From: Owenia fusiformis
Taxonomy: Eukaryota > Annelida > Polychaeta > Sabellida > Oweniidae
NCBI GenBank assembly: GCA_903813345.2
Contig: CAIIXF020000003.1
Span: 12,850,931 to 12,914,930 of the forward strand
Direction of reading: 5' to 3'
DNA: 64,000 bases
Position 1 is the stretch's first letter. Each line of letters starts with the position of its first letter. The position numbers and the translations under genes are program-made. Positions 34,881 to 47,300 of this stretch are shown here, piece by piece. The notes beneath the pieces are model-generated. The model did not search any database. It was not told the DNA's origin and worked only from the letters and a program-made list of their open reading frames with translations.

Positions 34881-37800
34881 CTATGTTGCCTTAGCACCAA
34901 CTCTGAATATATTCCCATCTCTTAGTCTTTGTTTCACAACATTAACATTAACAGGTGCAGGTGTCTCCTGGGATAGTTTCTCTTTCTCTATCTCAAAGAC
35001 CCATGATATATAATTGTCCAATGAGGTTGCATCAATTGTTGGGTCAACAGTACTAATAGCTTTCCTCAATTCTTCAACACTGAGCTCGCTGAAAAATACA
35101 ACAATAGGATTCTATTATTTAAATATATTTCATTTTAATAATGTTACCCATTAACAAGTGTAAAATGCACCACTATGAATGGAACACCTCCTAAATTGAA
35201 CACTAATTTGATGTTCCTTTACACGTGTTCTATCTACACAGGTTCTACTGAAGATATTAACTTAACATTCTCCCTCTACTCTCATGGTACACTTACGTTG
35301 CTTCTCCAAAGTGTTCTTTGATCTCCTCCACATATTCAAGTTTTGCATCTTTTCCTTGTTTCTTAACTTCAGTCAGGAACTCCCCCATATTACCCTCGTC
35401 ATCCTGAAAGAATAGAATTCCCATTTTACACACAATTCTCTTTTCTATACGATAATATGCATAAATGACTTATGCATGATGATTATTTGTATACATATAG
35501 TTTTCAACAAACATAATTAATTGTTGTTAAAAAATAAATGAGAACTGAATACTTGTTCTTTGTAGATTTTTTTCAAAAAGAATCTTAGTTTTAGAAAACT
35601 TTATATGCTCAGACATACCTCCATGAACATATTCCTATATTCCAGAACCTCTTCATCTTTGGCTTCAAGCTCAATTTCTGCTTGTTCAATTAATTTATTG
35701 ATTTTCTCCTCGTCTTTTTCAGGATAATATTGCTGGAGGGCTATTTTAAAGTCTTCCTTGGTGAGTGTCCCTGTGTTTCCCTTGTCAGCATCTGCCTGAG
35801 TAAGGTGCTTTAAGAGCTTTGCCATGTTGCGGAGATCTCTATGGAAAATAGCCTCATCTCCCTGGAGATTTAAAACAAATAAATGTACAGTGAAACATGT
35901 AACGTGGAATACCTTTAGAAGTGGAACACCTCAGTTAGTGGAACACTTTCAGAGTCCCAAGACTGACTGACTTATAAGTATTGTTATATGAGCCTCTATA
36001 AGTGGAACACACTCTCTCAAGTGGAACACTTTTAGAGATACTTTTTGAAAAGTGTTCAACTTTGAGGGTTTTTGTTTTAATTCTTGTACAAGTATTATTT
36101 TTCAATGCTCATCAAGGACATTATGTATTGATTTTAAGGATAACATTTTTCTTTTATTAAGAGGCAAGTAGATTGATATCTATGAAACACTTTTAAAAAA
36201 GATTATAATGTAAGATAAAATGCGATCAAAACCCTAAATACAGAGACCATGATTTACTATATTTACCTTGCCAACAAGGACTTTATAGAAGAGACCAATG
36301 TTTGGATCAGCTTCTGCAAACCTCTCACAGGAGTCCAGCAGGTTATAACCCCACTCAATAATCATCTGCTCCAGTGCGAATCGCCTCTGTAGGTAGATAT
36401 ACATAAAGTCGTCCATCTTTTCCCGTTTTCCATCAGTTTTCTACAAGTAAAGTTCATTCATGAGAGCATTATTCCAAAAAAACAAGATCATTGGAGTGAA
36501 TATTTTCTTCAATTGATTACTTCTTTGTTGACGTTTTAGGAGTGAATACAAAATTGAAACTACACTGAATTCAAAGGCGCATATTTATATCTGTCCCCAA
36601 GGAAGCGATGTTCTTTGGCATTTAAGATATTAAGATTATTTCACACTAATAAAATTTGGGAAATTAAAATTACCTCAGCATCATTATCTCAATAGAAAGT
36701 TTTACTCCAGCAGGCAAAGCTTTTCGGTATTTATTTAGAGAATTTGATTGTAAAATTACCTCTGCATCATGGGAAGCTTTCTCTCTCCATATGTCTCTGA
36801 TAAGCAGGGCTGTGTCTCTCTTCCCCAGTCTTCTGTTTCGTACTTGACCTTCAAACCTCAGGTACTTTGGCACATTCTCATCCACACCCTGAAATCATAT
36901 CATCTTCACTTATTTGAATGTGTTAAGCATATAAAATATGTTAACCAAAAGGGTTTAGTGGACAGGTTAATTACAGTGAATTTAAGAATACCAATTTCTC
37001 ATACCTGACCATCAAAATATTCAGCCCCACTTGCACTGTCTCCAGCTCCCTGGACTTCTTCTATGAGGAGGTCAACCAGCTCATTGCTTGTTTTGCCCTC
37101 TGATATCTCCTGCCACCTTGCTAGGCCGCCTGTTACATGATCACCTGCTTTCTCCCACTCTGGCCTGCAATAAACAGTAAAGTAAATTGTCTTATCTCCA
37201 TTTTTAATATGCTCAAAAACTATTTTAGAAAACCTTAAAATTCATGAATGTTTTAGTGTATTTACACATATCTATGACAAAAACAATGTAATAATTTCAC
37301 ACATGACAGATAGGCTCTATTGAAGTAATAGATGTCTAAACTTTCAAAAATTGATTTCTCAGTTTCACAAAAATATGAGTTGGGACATTATTATTCTCAT
37401 ATGCTATTGGTGATAAGGAAATAAACCCCAACATCCCAAAAATGTTAAAACAAAATCAAATGGTCGTTTAAGACACCGACATTTGTTACAGATGCCAACC
37501 CCAATGCTGTCCACTTCTGGTGGTGACAAAAAAACGCTCGAGATCATTGAATTTTGAAACTGTAAAAATACCTTGGTGTTGCTGTTCTCCTAAGAGTCTC
37601 ACACTCTATATAAAACTGATCCCTCTGTTCCACTACTTGTTTGTGAACGTCTAATAATGCACTGAAATATAAATTGTAAACTTTTAATACACTTAAACCA
37701 ATTTTAAATTAGTAACATTAACATGAGAAAGAATATCACAAACTGTTCAAATCATATGGACGATATATAAGTCGCTATAAAAGTCAGCTGTTTTGTTCAT

Positions 37801-40800
37801 AAGCCATATTAGATGTAGCATCAGATCAATCAATCGGATTGCTGGAATTTTCTCTTTGATTGAGTACTATTCAGTATTAATAAATGAAAAGGAATCATAA
37901 AAATGAAAGCATTATCACATTTAAACCAACCAAATCGATGATTAACTTACTCATGTTCAGCCTTTAGTTTATCAAAGTCACCGAGGGAAGTGGAATATTT
38001 TTCATTGAGATTCTTGGTCTGGTTTTCCAGGGCTTCGTAATCACGACGTGGAATGACATCGCCATAGTTGGCTGTCATTTCATTTAGACGTGCTGTAGCC
38101 TCTTTTTCATCTTCACGAGCTTGTCTGTAAATTAAAAACAAATCACACATTTTATTTCTTTGACATAAGACCACGGCTGGCCACTTATTCCAAGGAATGA
38201 GCATTTATTTCAGAATAATTAATTGGTACAATTGACTCAATCTATAATAGGTATTATTAATTAATTGCAATTGACATTTGATACAAACTTCTTGGTTGAG
38301 GTACAGTATATTACACAGTACAATTTTTCCATGACTGTTAACATTTCCTGGATCCGCCACTGCTTTTATAACAATGGAAGAAGAAACAAGACCAGAAAAA
38401 GAGCTTGCATTTGGAGATGCTCAAATTGGAGAGATGTTCAGATTTTCAGGTAAAAGTGTTCATAACAGTTTATGCCATGAAAATTCGTTCAAACTTACTT
38501 AAGTGCTATTTTCAACATGACAGGATCATCTTCATCTTTTTCTTCACTCTGTTGTTGTTTTCCCATAAGGAAGTCTTCCTGTTGGTACCTCAGGTCATTA
38601 ATATCACTCACCAATAGTTTTCTGGCATCACACTCATCCCTATAATTGAAAAAACAGATTGTTAACCCCATCAAAAGTGGACAGATTAAATAGAACATGT
38701 GCACTGTGAACATTAATTGATTAAGTTGAATTGAGAAGTATCATGAGATAGACAGATTAAATTTCTTACCTGAACTGGACATTATGATAACTAATTCATC
38801 TTTTTAAGTCGTTGATCTCAAGACTAACTGATCATGTCAATGTTAAGGTGGTTCTGTAGCTTCATAAAAAATGAAGTGATTGTTAAGTATTCCCTTACAG
38901 AGATTCATTTAACATTAAGTAAGTAGGCCATTGGACTTTGAAAAAGTCCTACTTAATTACTGTACAGAATTTCATCTAAACATTAGTTAGTAGGTCATGA
39001 GCCTTTGAAATAATTCCATTTCTGGATATTTTCAATTTACAAAGGTGTTCCTCTTGACAGTTTTTCTATACCTGTATTTGAGATATTCAGCTGCTAATTC
39101 CTCTTGGAGTCTCTCAACTTGAGTTTGTAAACTAACTTCTTGGTTTTTCATCTCCTCGATTCGGGCTAGAAATAAGTTTATAAAGGTCAGTTATCTTGTA
39201 AATACTCCAATGAAAATCAGGACATTTTGTTGTCTGCCTATAAAAAGCTAGAATTCATTTCATAGACCTATATGTACAGGGTGTCCAATAAATAAGGTAA
39301 AAGATATTGTAACTTTCTTAATATTGCACCAACCTTGATGAAATTTTCAGAGTTTGTAGCCCAAACCTTTTTATCTTTATTCTGTGAATTTGAAGCGTCT
39401 TCTATTTGATTGGCCAGAGTTGTAGTTGCTATAGCAACCGAAACAACAAAAAGGCGGGGCAAGTTTGTTTACGTCACAACTTTCCAAAACATATTTATTC
39501 TTTCTGATAGCTTTATTCATTCTCCCAGGTCTATTGCTATCACAAATACAATATAAAAGCAGTCCTAAAGTCCCATTGTTATAAAAATAAGCTATTCAAC
39601 ATAATGTCCATCTCTAGCTATACACTTCTTATGCCTAGTATTCACCCACTCTCTAAACACACTTTCAAACCCATTCTTGCCCATTTCCTGAAGTCTTGCT
39701 AGGACATGTGATCTGAGTTCACACACAGCTATGCTCACTAGTGAAACTATTAGGGCACTGGGGTATCCCTACTTGCTCACCCTCCATATTCCCCAGCCCT
39801 TGCACCCAATGACTTTTACTTATATGCAGACCTCAAGTGTGACTTGAGAGGAAATAAATTTGGAAGCACTGATGAACTCAGATCACATGTCTTAGCAAGA
39901 CTTCAGGAAATGGGCAAGAATGGGTTTGAAAGTGTGTTTAGAGGGTGGGTGAATAGGCATAAGAAGTGTATAGCTAGAGATGGACATTATGTTGAATAGC
40001 TTATTTTCATAAAAATTGGACTTTAGGACTGTTTTGATATTGTATTTGTGGTAGTAATAGACCTGGGAGTATGAATAAAGCTATCGGAAAGAATAGATAT
40101 GTCTTGGAAAGTTGTGACGTAAACAAACTTGCCCCGCCTTTTTGTTGTTTCGGTTGCTATAGCATACAACTCTGGCCAATCAAATAGAAGACGCTTCAAA
40201 TTCACAGAATAAAGGTAAAAAGGTTTGGGCTACAAACACTGAAAATTTCATCAAGATTGGTGCAATATTAAGAAAGTTACAATATCTTTTACCTTATTTA
40301 TTGGACACCCTGTATTTTAAAATAAGTGTATGAATTATTTTTTCATATGCATTGATGTGGCATCAAACATGTAAGTGCACCTTGTACCCCGCATGCAACA
40401 ATAGGCAAGTATACTGCATAACAAATAAATTTTTAAAAATCCAAAGAGGTCATGGGATCAATTAAGATTATATGAACATAACAAATTATTGAAATGGAAT
40501 ATAAATCTGGAATATCTGTAATAGACTAGTGTGGCTAACTGATTTAGGGTAAAGTTGGTAAAAATGGTAAATAATGTACCAAATGTGTGTTACTGAATAA
40601 TATGGGTATTTTTTTCAGTTCATTTTTTACTCCTACACATTCACTTGATAATATTTGCATGGATCATGTCTGCTGAAAATATGATAAAAAGCAAAATCAT
40701 AATATTTACTCACTATAAAGTCTCTGGTTTTCCTTTTTCAAGTCTGTCATTTCTTGTTTTTCTTCTTCGCGTATTTGTACAATCTTTTGATCACACTGTT

Positions 40801-43800
40801 CGGAGACAGTCACCAACATTTGCTACAAAATATACATGTATTGTTTAACTTGTATTTAGCACACTTGAATTCAGTACACATGTAATAAGATATATAAGGG
40901 GGAGGGGTTGGTTGGGTCCTTTGGCAAAAAGTTCTTTCAAAAGCATGCAATTTTTCCAATTCTGAGCACTTTTCAAGTGATTTTGGGCCAAAGTTGACAA
41001 ATGGGAACCCCTCTTAAATTTCTTTGGCAAAAGATGGTTATTGGCCTCCATTAAAATTAAAATTGACAGATGTTTGTTATTCCAATTGTTAAATTGTACT
41101 GTATATTTTGAATGTTGCCCTCGTCCATTTCTGTTCTAAATATTAATACCAAGAAACATTCCTGGAAATTAAAAATTAAACTGTTGAATGGTTTGTCTGA
41201 AAATCAACGGACAAGAAAAGTATGCCTGCTAGGCAGATGACAAGGGTCATAACAGGGTTAGATTGTTGAATCTCACCTTTAGAGGTTCCAATTGGCGAAT
41301 CTGTTCACTCTGGTATGCAATCATCATTTCATACTCATTCTTTATTGCTGATAATATTGGTTTGTAGGTCTTGAAGTCCTCAACAAGGTATTCAAACACT
41401 TCTCTATGGGCCTAGAACCAGGATTGAAATATACTCATTACCTATATTAACTTGATTTTTACCTTGCCTGTCACACATTAGGGGTGACATTTCAATTCAA
41501 TTTCAAAAAATTCCCTGGGTTCATATATTTCAGGGCAAAAGTTTTTTGTTTGTGACATTGCAATGACATTTTTTGTTATTCCCAATATTACCATTTCTAA
41601 TTACCTGTAGCCTAAGCTCATTTGGTTCAACTGCTGTTACACCTAAAGATCTCAGCTCTTTTTTCAAAAATGACTCCAACATTTCTAGAAATTTAGGTTT
41701 AGGAATAAGTTGTGGTTTGCCTTGGGCTTCCTCATCGACAATCACAAGCTCTTTGGATCTGGATAATCCGACAGATGTTTGTGAGACTGCCTGTCCCGAA
41801 GCGTGTGCAGGCCATGTGTCTAGGGTACCAGCATTTGTGTCTATAAAGGGCTGTAAAAACATATGGATATTTAATCGAATACATGTTAATTCAAGGTATA
41901 GTTACTACATGTATTAGGGGCTTGAATGAAAATATATATACACAGGGATTTCATTAGCAGCAGGCAACAGGCGATTTTCACCGTTTTTTTTCACAAAATT
42001 GCCTGTTGTTGTCAGGGATTTTTCAATTTTTCCATGTTAAAATGATTTCCATTAATTTTCCCTGTTGTTTTCATTTAATTAGCCTGTTGTGAGAAATTCT
42101 AGTGAAACCCCTGTATGCATATATAAATTTTGGAGGTCTAAATCTTCTGAGAAAATATGTAAACTTACATGTATCATTTCAAATTATCAACAGTTCAGGA
42201 AGAGAGAAGTTAAATTACTTAGGGGGAGAGAGTTAATGATGATTTTTTGAGCGAAGAGTGTTGATTTTTTAAATATTAAATTGAAAGAAAATTAGCTTCA
42301 TTCTTCCACAACCATTGAAAATTTAATACTTTTCTAGATGTTTATTAGTTATTTGTTATTGCAATAAAATGGTCATTACCTTTAGCACTTTTGGGGGAGG
42401 TAAGTTGTAATGTGCATTTACAGATCCTATCTTGTACTTGGGTCCAGTAAGACCTTCATATCTGTCAGTGATCCTAGGTGTGATTTCTTTTTTCATATTT
42501 GTTGGGCTGGAAGTAAATAATCAGAGCTAGTCAAAGCTAGTCAATGAGCTTCATTAAAGATGCATTATACCATAGGTTTTTCACCCAGACAATGAATGAT
42601 GTCCCTTTGTTATTGCTTATATAATATCTCACATACCATGGATATATCTTGAGAATAACTTATGGGTATATTATTGCCGAAATATTGAAATAATCAACAA
42701 ACAACCAACCTTCAGAATTAAACACAAACGATTCCTCGATTGGTATAATGTTGACATCATTTTGTTTCAATTTGGGGTAACTTTGATGATGGGGTAACTT
42801 TGATTCCTTGTTGTTTATTTGCTTTAATTTCCTTTTAGGGAGAAGCCTCGTGTTTGTTCTTCAAAAAAAGTTTTTGTTCTTCCATGGACCAAGATCTCGC
42901 AAGATTTTCATTTTTTCTAAAATTGAACATGGTGGAAAACAGAAATTTTAATTCCTAACAAGTACATGGAAGTGACCAATTTCTCATGTCAAAATTACCC
43001 CACATGTTGACATTATCAATGATTTTGATAGCTCGCATTTTTGCTTCTTTGGCGCAATTTTCACACAGAAAGAAGGCAGATTCCTTAGATCAGTGCCTCC
43101 CATCTGTTAACTCATGATGCACTCTATGATTTCAGTCAATACTCACTTGAAATCTTTCAACATTGAACCATAACAACCACTCCTAACTATAGTTTTTTTT
43201 CATTTCATTTGCCAATGATTTCTTCACCTTTCAGGCCTCTAATTTGAAGAGCGATTGCCCGACCCCTCTGGGAGTCAATTAAAAGTGCAATCTGATACAT
43301 TTGTGTATTGAGCCTAGTTGACTCAAACCTGAATTTTGGCTGAATAATCACTAGGGAAAAGGGGTGTAAAGTCGACAAATGGGGTATTCAAAACGTACTT
43401 GTTAGAAATTAGAATTTCAGTTTTACGATCTCGATCAATACAAGAAAAAAAACATGACTTCCCCTAAGATCGGCAATTAGGCTAGAGCAAAGAAACAATA
43501 TGGTGTCGAAGTTACCCCATATGGCAAAGGTACACATTGAAACAAAATGGCATTGACGTTATGCCCCTTTGCCCTAGACTAGTTATCTTATTTTGAATTT
43601 TCAACTGAAGAATAGAACCTACCACAGACACGGGAACAAGAGTTCATCCCCCTCCCACTCACTGAGTGATACAGTGACTGTGGGGGGGGGGTAAATCTTC
43701 CTGGGCCTGCGCTGAGACTAACAGGTCTGTGGACAGTTGTATCTCTAGCCTATCCATCAAAAAGATCTAAATAAAAATCCGAAAAACCTCTAATGCTACG

Positions 43801-43852
43801 CTTACCTATCTATCGGCGGTAATCGCCGCACAATCATCTTCTCTGAAGACAT
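34881..43852 (-). CDS. TSNAXIP1: Translin-associated factor X-interacting protein 1, complete (727 aa)
   Basis: This is a coiled-coil, cilium/spermatogenesis-linked protein named for binding translin-associated factor X. Exons (minus, 5' to 3'): 43806-43852, 42380-42506, 41605-41850, 41277-41411, 40714-40822, 39072-39165, 38499-38639, 37951-38124, 37572-37661, 37005-37164, 36760-36888, 36267-36440, 35619-35861, 35297-35403, 34881-35088. All are GT-AG and in phase, total 2184 nt, stop TAG. The N-terminal TSNAXIP1 domain spans about residues 110-225 (FLEMLESFLKKELRSLG, EVFEYLVEDFKTYKPILSAI). Heptad-like coiled coils continue to about 390. The conserved RPEWEKAGDHV and RWQEISEGKTSNELVDLLIEE follow at about 388-420. 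An EF-hand-like ADADKGNTGTLTKEDFKIAL lies at about 565-585 with an incomplete calcium loop. The start MSSEKMIVRRLPPID is the first ATG in the promoter-proximal exon. The length is like vertebrate orthologues. A mariner-type element sits in intron 5. Confidence 0.9.
38349..38365. repeat. Solo hAT-like end in a TSNAXIP1 intron
   Basis: CTGGATCCGCCACTG matches the terminus of the hAT-like short elements. No partner end was seen nearby. Confidence 0.35.
39277..40312. mobile_element. Mariner-derived foldback element in TSNAXIP1 intron 5
   Basis: It has the same CAGGGTGTCCAATAAATAAG ends and TA flanks as 11226-12023. On plus, 39778-39999 is an open transposase C-terminus: HPPYSPALAPNDFYLY, then LQEMGKNGFESVF, then KKCIARDGHYVE and a TAG stop. 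The SPDLAP Asp is changed to Ala, and the preceding part is replaced by an inverted copy of the same region (39600-39720). Confidence 0.85.
42554..42738. mobile_element. TTAAAGATGC MITE, truncated copy in TSNAXIP1 intron 1
   Basis: It shares TTAAAGATGCATTATACCAT and ACATACCATGGATATATCTT with 1384-1874. The right part is missing. Confidence 0.65.
42745..43575. repeat. Inverted-repeat-bounded element in TSNAXIP1 intron 1
   Basis: The left TTGACATCATTTTGTTTCAA and GGGGTAACTTTGA pair with the right CATTGAAACAAAATGGCATT and TCGAAGTTACCCCAT. No coding capacity was seen. A G-run lies nearby at about 43682-43691. Confidence 0.5.
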
Positions 43853-43967
43853 GTCAATACAAATTAGTTATCTCCGATGTTTTATTTTCAATGATAATGG
43901 TATAAACATAGTTTAAATCATAAAAACATAATCAGATTTATTTTTCGGAAAATAAAAATGGCGTCAA

Positions 43968-43981
43968 GTTGCTATGGTGAT
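43968..43981 (-). promoter_or_regulatory. X-box (RFX-type) site upstream of TSNAXIP1
   Basis: Read in the direction of TSNAXIP1 the site is ATCACCATAGCAAC. It fits the X-box consensus RYYNYY-NN-RRNRAC at every position. It lies about 116 bp before the ATG, the usual distance for RFX-controlled ciliary genes. Function is inferred. Confidence 0.6.
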
Positions 43982-44162
43982 ATCTACCTAGAATGAGTAC
44001 GCGTTGCTGTAATTTTATATCGACATTTACTGAAATTGTATGATAATTGATGCTGAATTGATGTTTTTGATCTTTTTTTTATTTTGCAATGAGTATAGAT
44101 AATTATCTCAGTTTATTTATACAAATACTTGAATTTACGACTTAAACATACACATATTCTCA

Positions 44163-44170
44163 TGACGTCA
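44163..44170. promoter_or_regulatory. CRE palindrome TGACGTCA
   Basis: A perfect eight-base CRE/ATF site lies 153 bp upstream of the PARP2-like ATG. Confidence 0.5.
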
Positions 44171-44176
44171 TCGATG

Positions 44177-44188
44177 TTTGCGCGGGAA
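44177..44188 (+). promoter_or_regulatory. E2F-type site upstream of PARP2
   Basis: TTTGCGCGGGAA matches the E2F consensus TTTSGCGC closely (with one base difference) and lies six bases after the CRE. It is plausible for a DNA-repair gene expressed in S phase; not tested. Confidence 0.5.
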
Positions 44189-44322
44189 TTTCTGCATGTT
44201 CTGACAAGTTGAGCTAGAAAATAATTTATTACTTGGCATTTATTTTAGATCTTCAGATAGTTTGTCGCAAGTGTAGTTGGAAAAAAAGTGTTTTCTTCAG
44301 AGTTAGCGAAATATACAAAGAT

Positions 44323-47300
44323 ATGCCTCGGCGAAAGCTAGAAAAAGGTAAAAAAGTTATAAAATACAGCATTTTTGACCCGGAAGTAGCTTTTTAGTTT
44401 TGCTTTGCACTGCAAATTGCAGTTTGGATTTATGTTTACAAATATTTTGTATTTAGCCTTGACTTACTTCCTGCGAAAGCTATTTGGATTTTGATATAAT
44501 AGCTTTCCCACGGAGCATTTGGACAGCTCAATGATCGTGACCTTTGAAACCGAATTAAGTCGATCCGCGGCTTACTTTTGGTCTCTAACTGTGTCTTACA
44601 TCAGTATCATCAATCCGTGTAAGTATTGGAGCGCTGGAGTACTTCTTTTTCGATCAAGACTTGTAATTATTAGTCGAGTGAATCGTTTTACTGCCAAATT
44701 CCAATATGGCGGTTTCTGCTCGGACATTTTCGTAAATCTCCGGAGGTTGTCCGAACCTAACTAATTCTCAAAATTCATTTCGTTCGTTGCGTATCTTGCA
44801 CCTAGCAAACCGCCATATTGGAAATAAGTCTGTAAAACTTTAACTCGATGAACAATTTACAAGTCTTGATCGAAAAAGAAGTACTCCAGCGCTCCAATAC
44901 TTACACGGATTGATGATACTGATGTAAGACACAGTTAGAGATCAAAAGTAAGCCGCGGATCGACTTAATTCAATTTCAAAGGTCACTATTGATCAGCTGT
45001 TCACTTCTCCGTTTGAGAGCCATAAGTTTCAAAATCTAACATGGCTCTCGAAGTGAGTAAGCCTTGACCAAGTCGGTATATTTTTACTTATCTGATCTTG
45101 AATTATTACCGCCTTGTACAATCCAATACATCTCCGCCAGGACATTCTTTTCGACTGTGCGCAGATACAGTTGGGGACAAAAATAAATGACAGGTCGATT
45201 TTTGATCACCATTTCCTAATTATGGTCATCTGAAAGCCCATAATTTCCAATATTGTCTAGATACATATCCCTTAAAATTTGTATATTTCACATTTTGTAT
45301 AATCTCATCCACTGATGTATGGCCTCTTGAAAATTCTCTTATTTTTAACATGGGAAATTCTCACTTCAGCAAATCCACCTGTCATTTATTTATGTCCCGA
45401 ACTGTATTTAGCCTTTCCCACAGGCACCAGTATCGCCACCTTTTTGCAGTCAGATTAGAACGATCTAAGCCCTTTAAAATACCTTTAAAGTCGGATTAGA
45501 ACGATCTAAGCCCTTTAAAATACCTTTGAAGGCTTAGATCGTTCTAATCCGACTGCTAAAAGGTGGCGATACTGGTGCCTGTGGCCTTTCCCAATGGCCA
45601 TGATATCATGCCATCTTGAAGTCAACTGATATTATGCTAAGTTATTTAGGGGTTTCGAGATTTCCATAGTACCTACGCTGTCAGGGGTACCGTGTAACCT
45701 TATTGATTGACAAGATCGTATGGACATGACGTGCGACTTCAGGGGGGTCAACCCAGTTGTCTGAAACCCAGTTGTCCGAAACCCAATTCTCCGAAACCCA
45801 GTTGTCTGAAACCCAGTTCTCTGAAAATTACAGCTCATATCATTATGAACGAGCACTCTTTCATTGGTAAAGGGTGTATTTGAGAGTAAGTTTCATCAAC
45901 TGAACGATTCCTTTATGGGCTGGTATTTAATAAAACTGTCAAAAGATGAAAGTACAAGGGCATATACAGGTGATATAGATCTTCAAACAAACAAAGTTAA
46001 ATTATGTTATTCTCATTGCATAGTGGCGTTTACATAACATACATGGGGTTGTACAATTTTTAAACCAGTTTTCTTTATGGACCATGGGCCTTTTTTGAGA
46101 GGGAACAACATTTTTCAAATGGTTGATGGGAGTTCATAAAAGGGAAAATAGCTTTCCCAAGCCAGTGGACATTTATTTAGTAAAGTTGACGTGTACATCA
46201 AACCAAAACTTATTCTTCACTTACATACTCTGTTCGAGAAATAGAGATTACATTCAAAAGGATGAAGTGATTAAATGGCAAAAAAGAAACTTCTTGCGAA
46301 TGGGAGAACGTTCATTTTGTTACGAGGACAGCCTGTCTTCATTTCCAGTTGATCCCAAGTGATTAAGTTTAGAATGTTTTGTTCTTTTACGATTTGATAA
46401 GAGACAGAAACTAAGAAATTAAATGCGACGAAATATTTTGACAACGTAATATGTATACTGTTTTATTCTTAAAGTTCTATGCGTTAACTTATTTTATCTG
46501 TTTCAAAATGCTTCATTTTATTTTGCCTATATAAAAGAGATTGAAGAAGATAGATAAACTGTTCCGTAATATATATTGTGTTTTAATAACCTTTTTTAGA
46601 ATCACAATGTAAAATAAATCTCCCGTTCCTGCCATTCTGGTAACGCCATGCAATGGATGCAATTCAAAGTGAGAGATCTATGAACATCAGAATGCGTCCA
46701 TGCCATTAATTTGGCCAAATACATGGCATGGAACTGGCCTAAGCTTACCCCTTTCTCTGGTAAATTATGACTATATTTTTCGGAGTGATGGGTTTTGGAC
46801 AACTGGGTTTCGGACAACTGGGGTGTACCCGACTTCAGGCTGATTGACCAATCAAAATCTGATCGAGTGTTTCTTTAGAGTTACAATATATTATGAAATT
46901 AAATGTACATTGAAATGTAAGCAGTCATTATATAAATTAAATCATGCGATTCAATAATTCAATGTTGATTTAAAACTGAATTAGCGATGAAAATGCACGA
47001 AGACCTAGTCCGGCCATGCAGTCGTCGATCTGATTTAGTGATTGAATCTCAGCCTAGATGTTCGATCATTTGAATTCAGCGTTCGTTTCAATGTTTCAAC
47101 AAGTGTACTTGTTTTTGACCGTGCATAATAATAACTTTTCAGGGCTGTCATTGATTGGTCAAATTTTACCGACATAAACATTGGGTCGATAAAGCATGTG
47201 GCTTTCTCTTTGGTACAAGGAGGTCATAATAGAAATCAAGATAAGTAAAAGAGACCGACTTGTAGAATCAACATTGAATTCCAGAATCAACATTAAATAC

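Larger units (their letters stand above)
43853..44322. promoter_or_regulatory. Divergent promoter shared by TSNAXIP1 and PARP2
   Basis: Only 470 bp separate the two start codons, in head-to-head orientation. No TATA box is obvious near either start. Three recognisable motif types lie inside: an X-box, a CRE palindrome and an E2F-type site. Transcription start sites are unknown. Confidence 0.7.

Noticed and set aside
44519-44764. 81-codon frame starting ATGGACAGCTC in PARP2 intron 1
   Set aside because: It lies in one arm of the foldback element at 44505-45020.
45744-46829. Interpreting the ACCCAGTTGTCCGAA array as a plain minisatellite
   Set aside because: An inverted set of the same units lies 1 kb away and both are bounded by the same 10-bp direct repeat, which favours a transposon.
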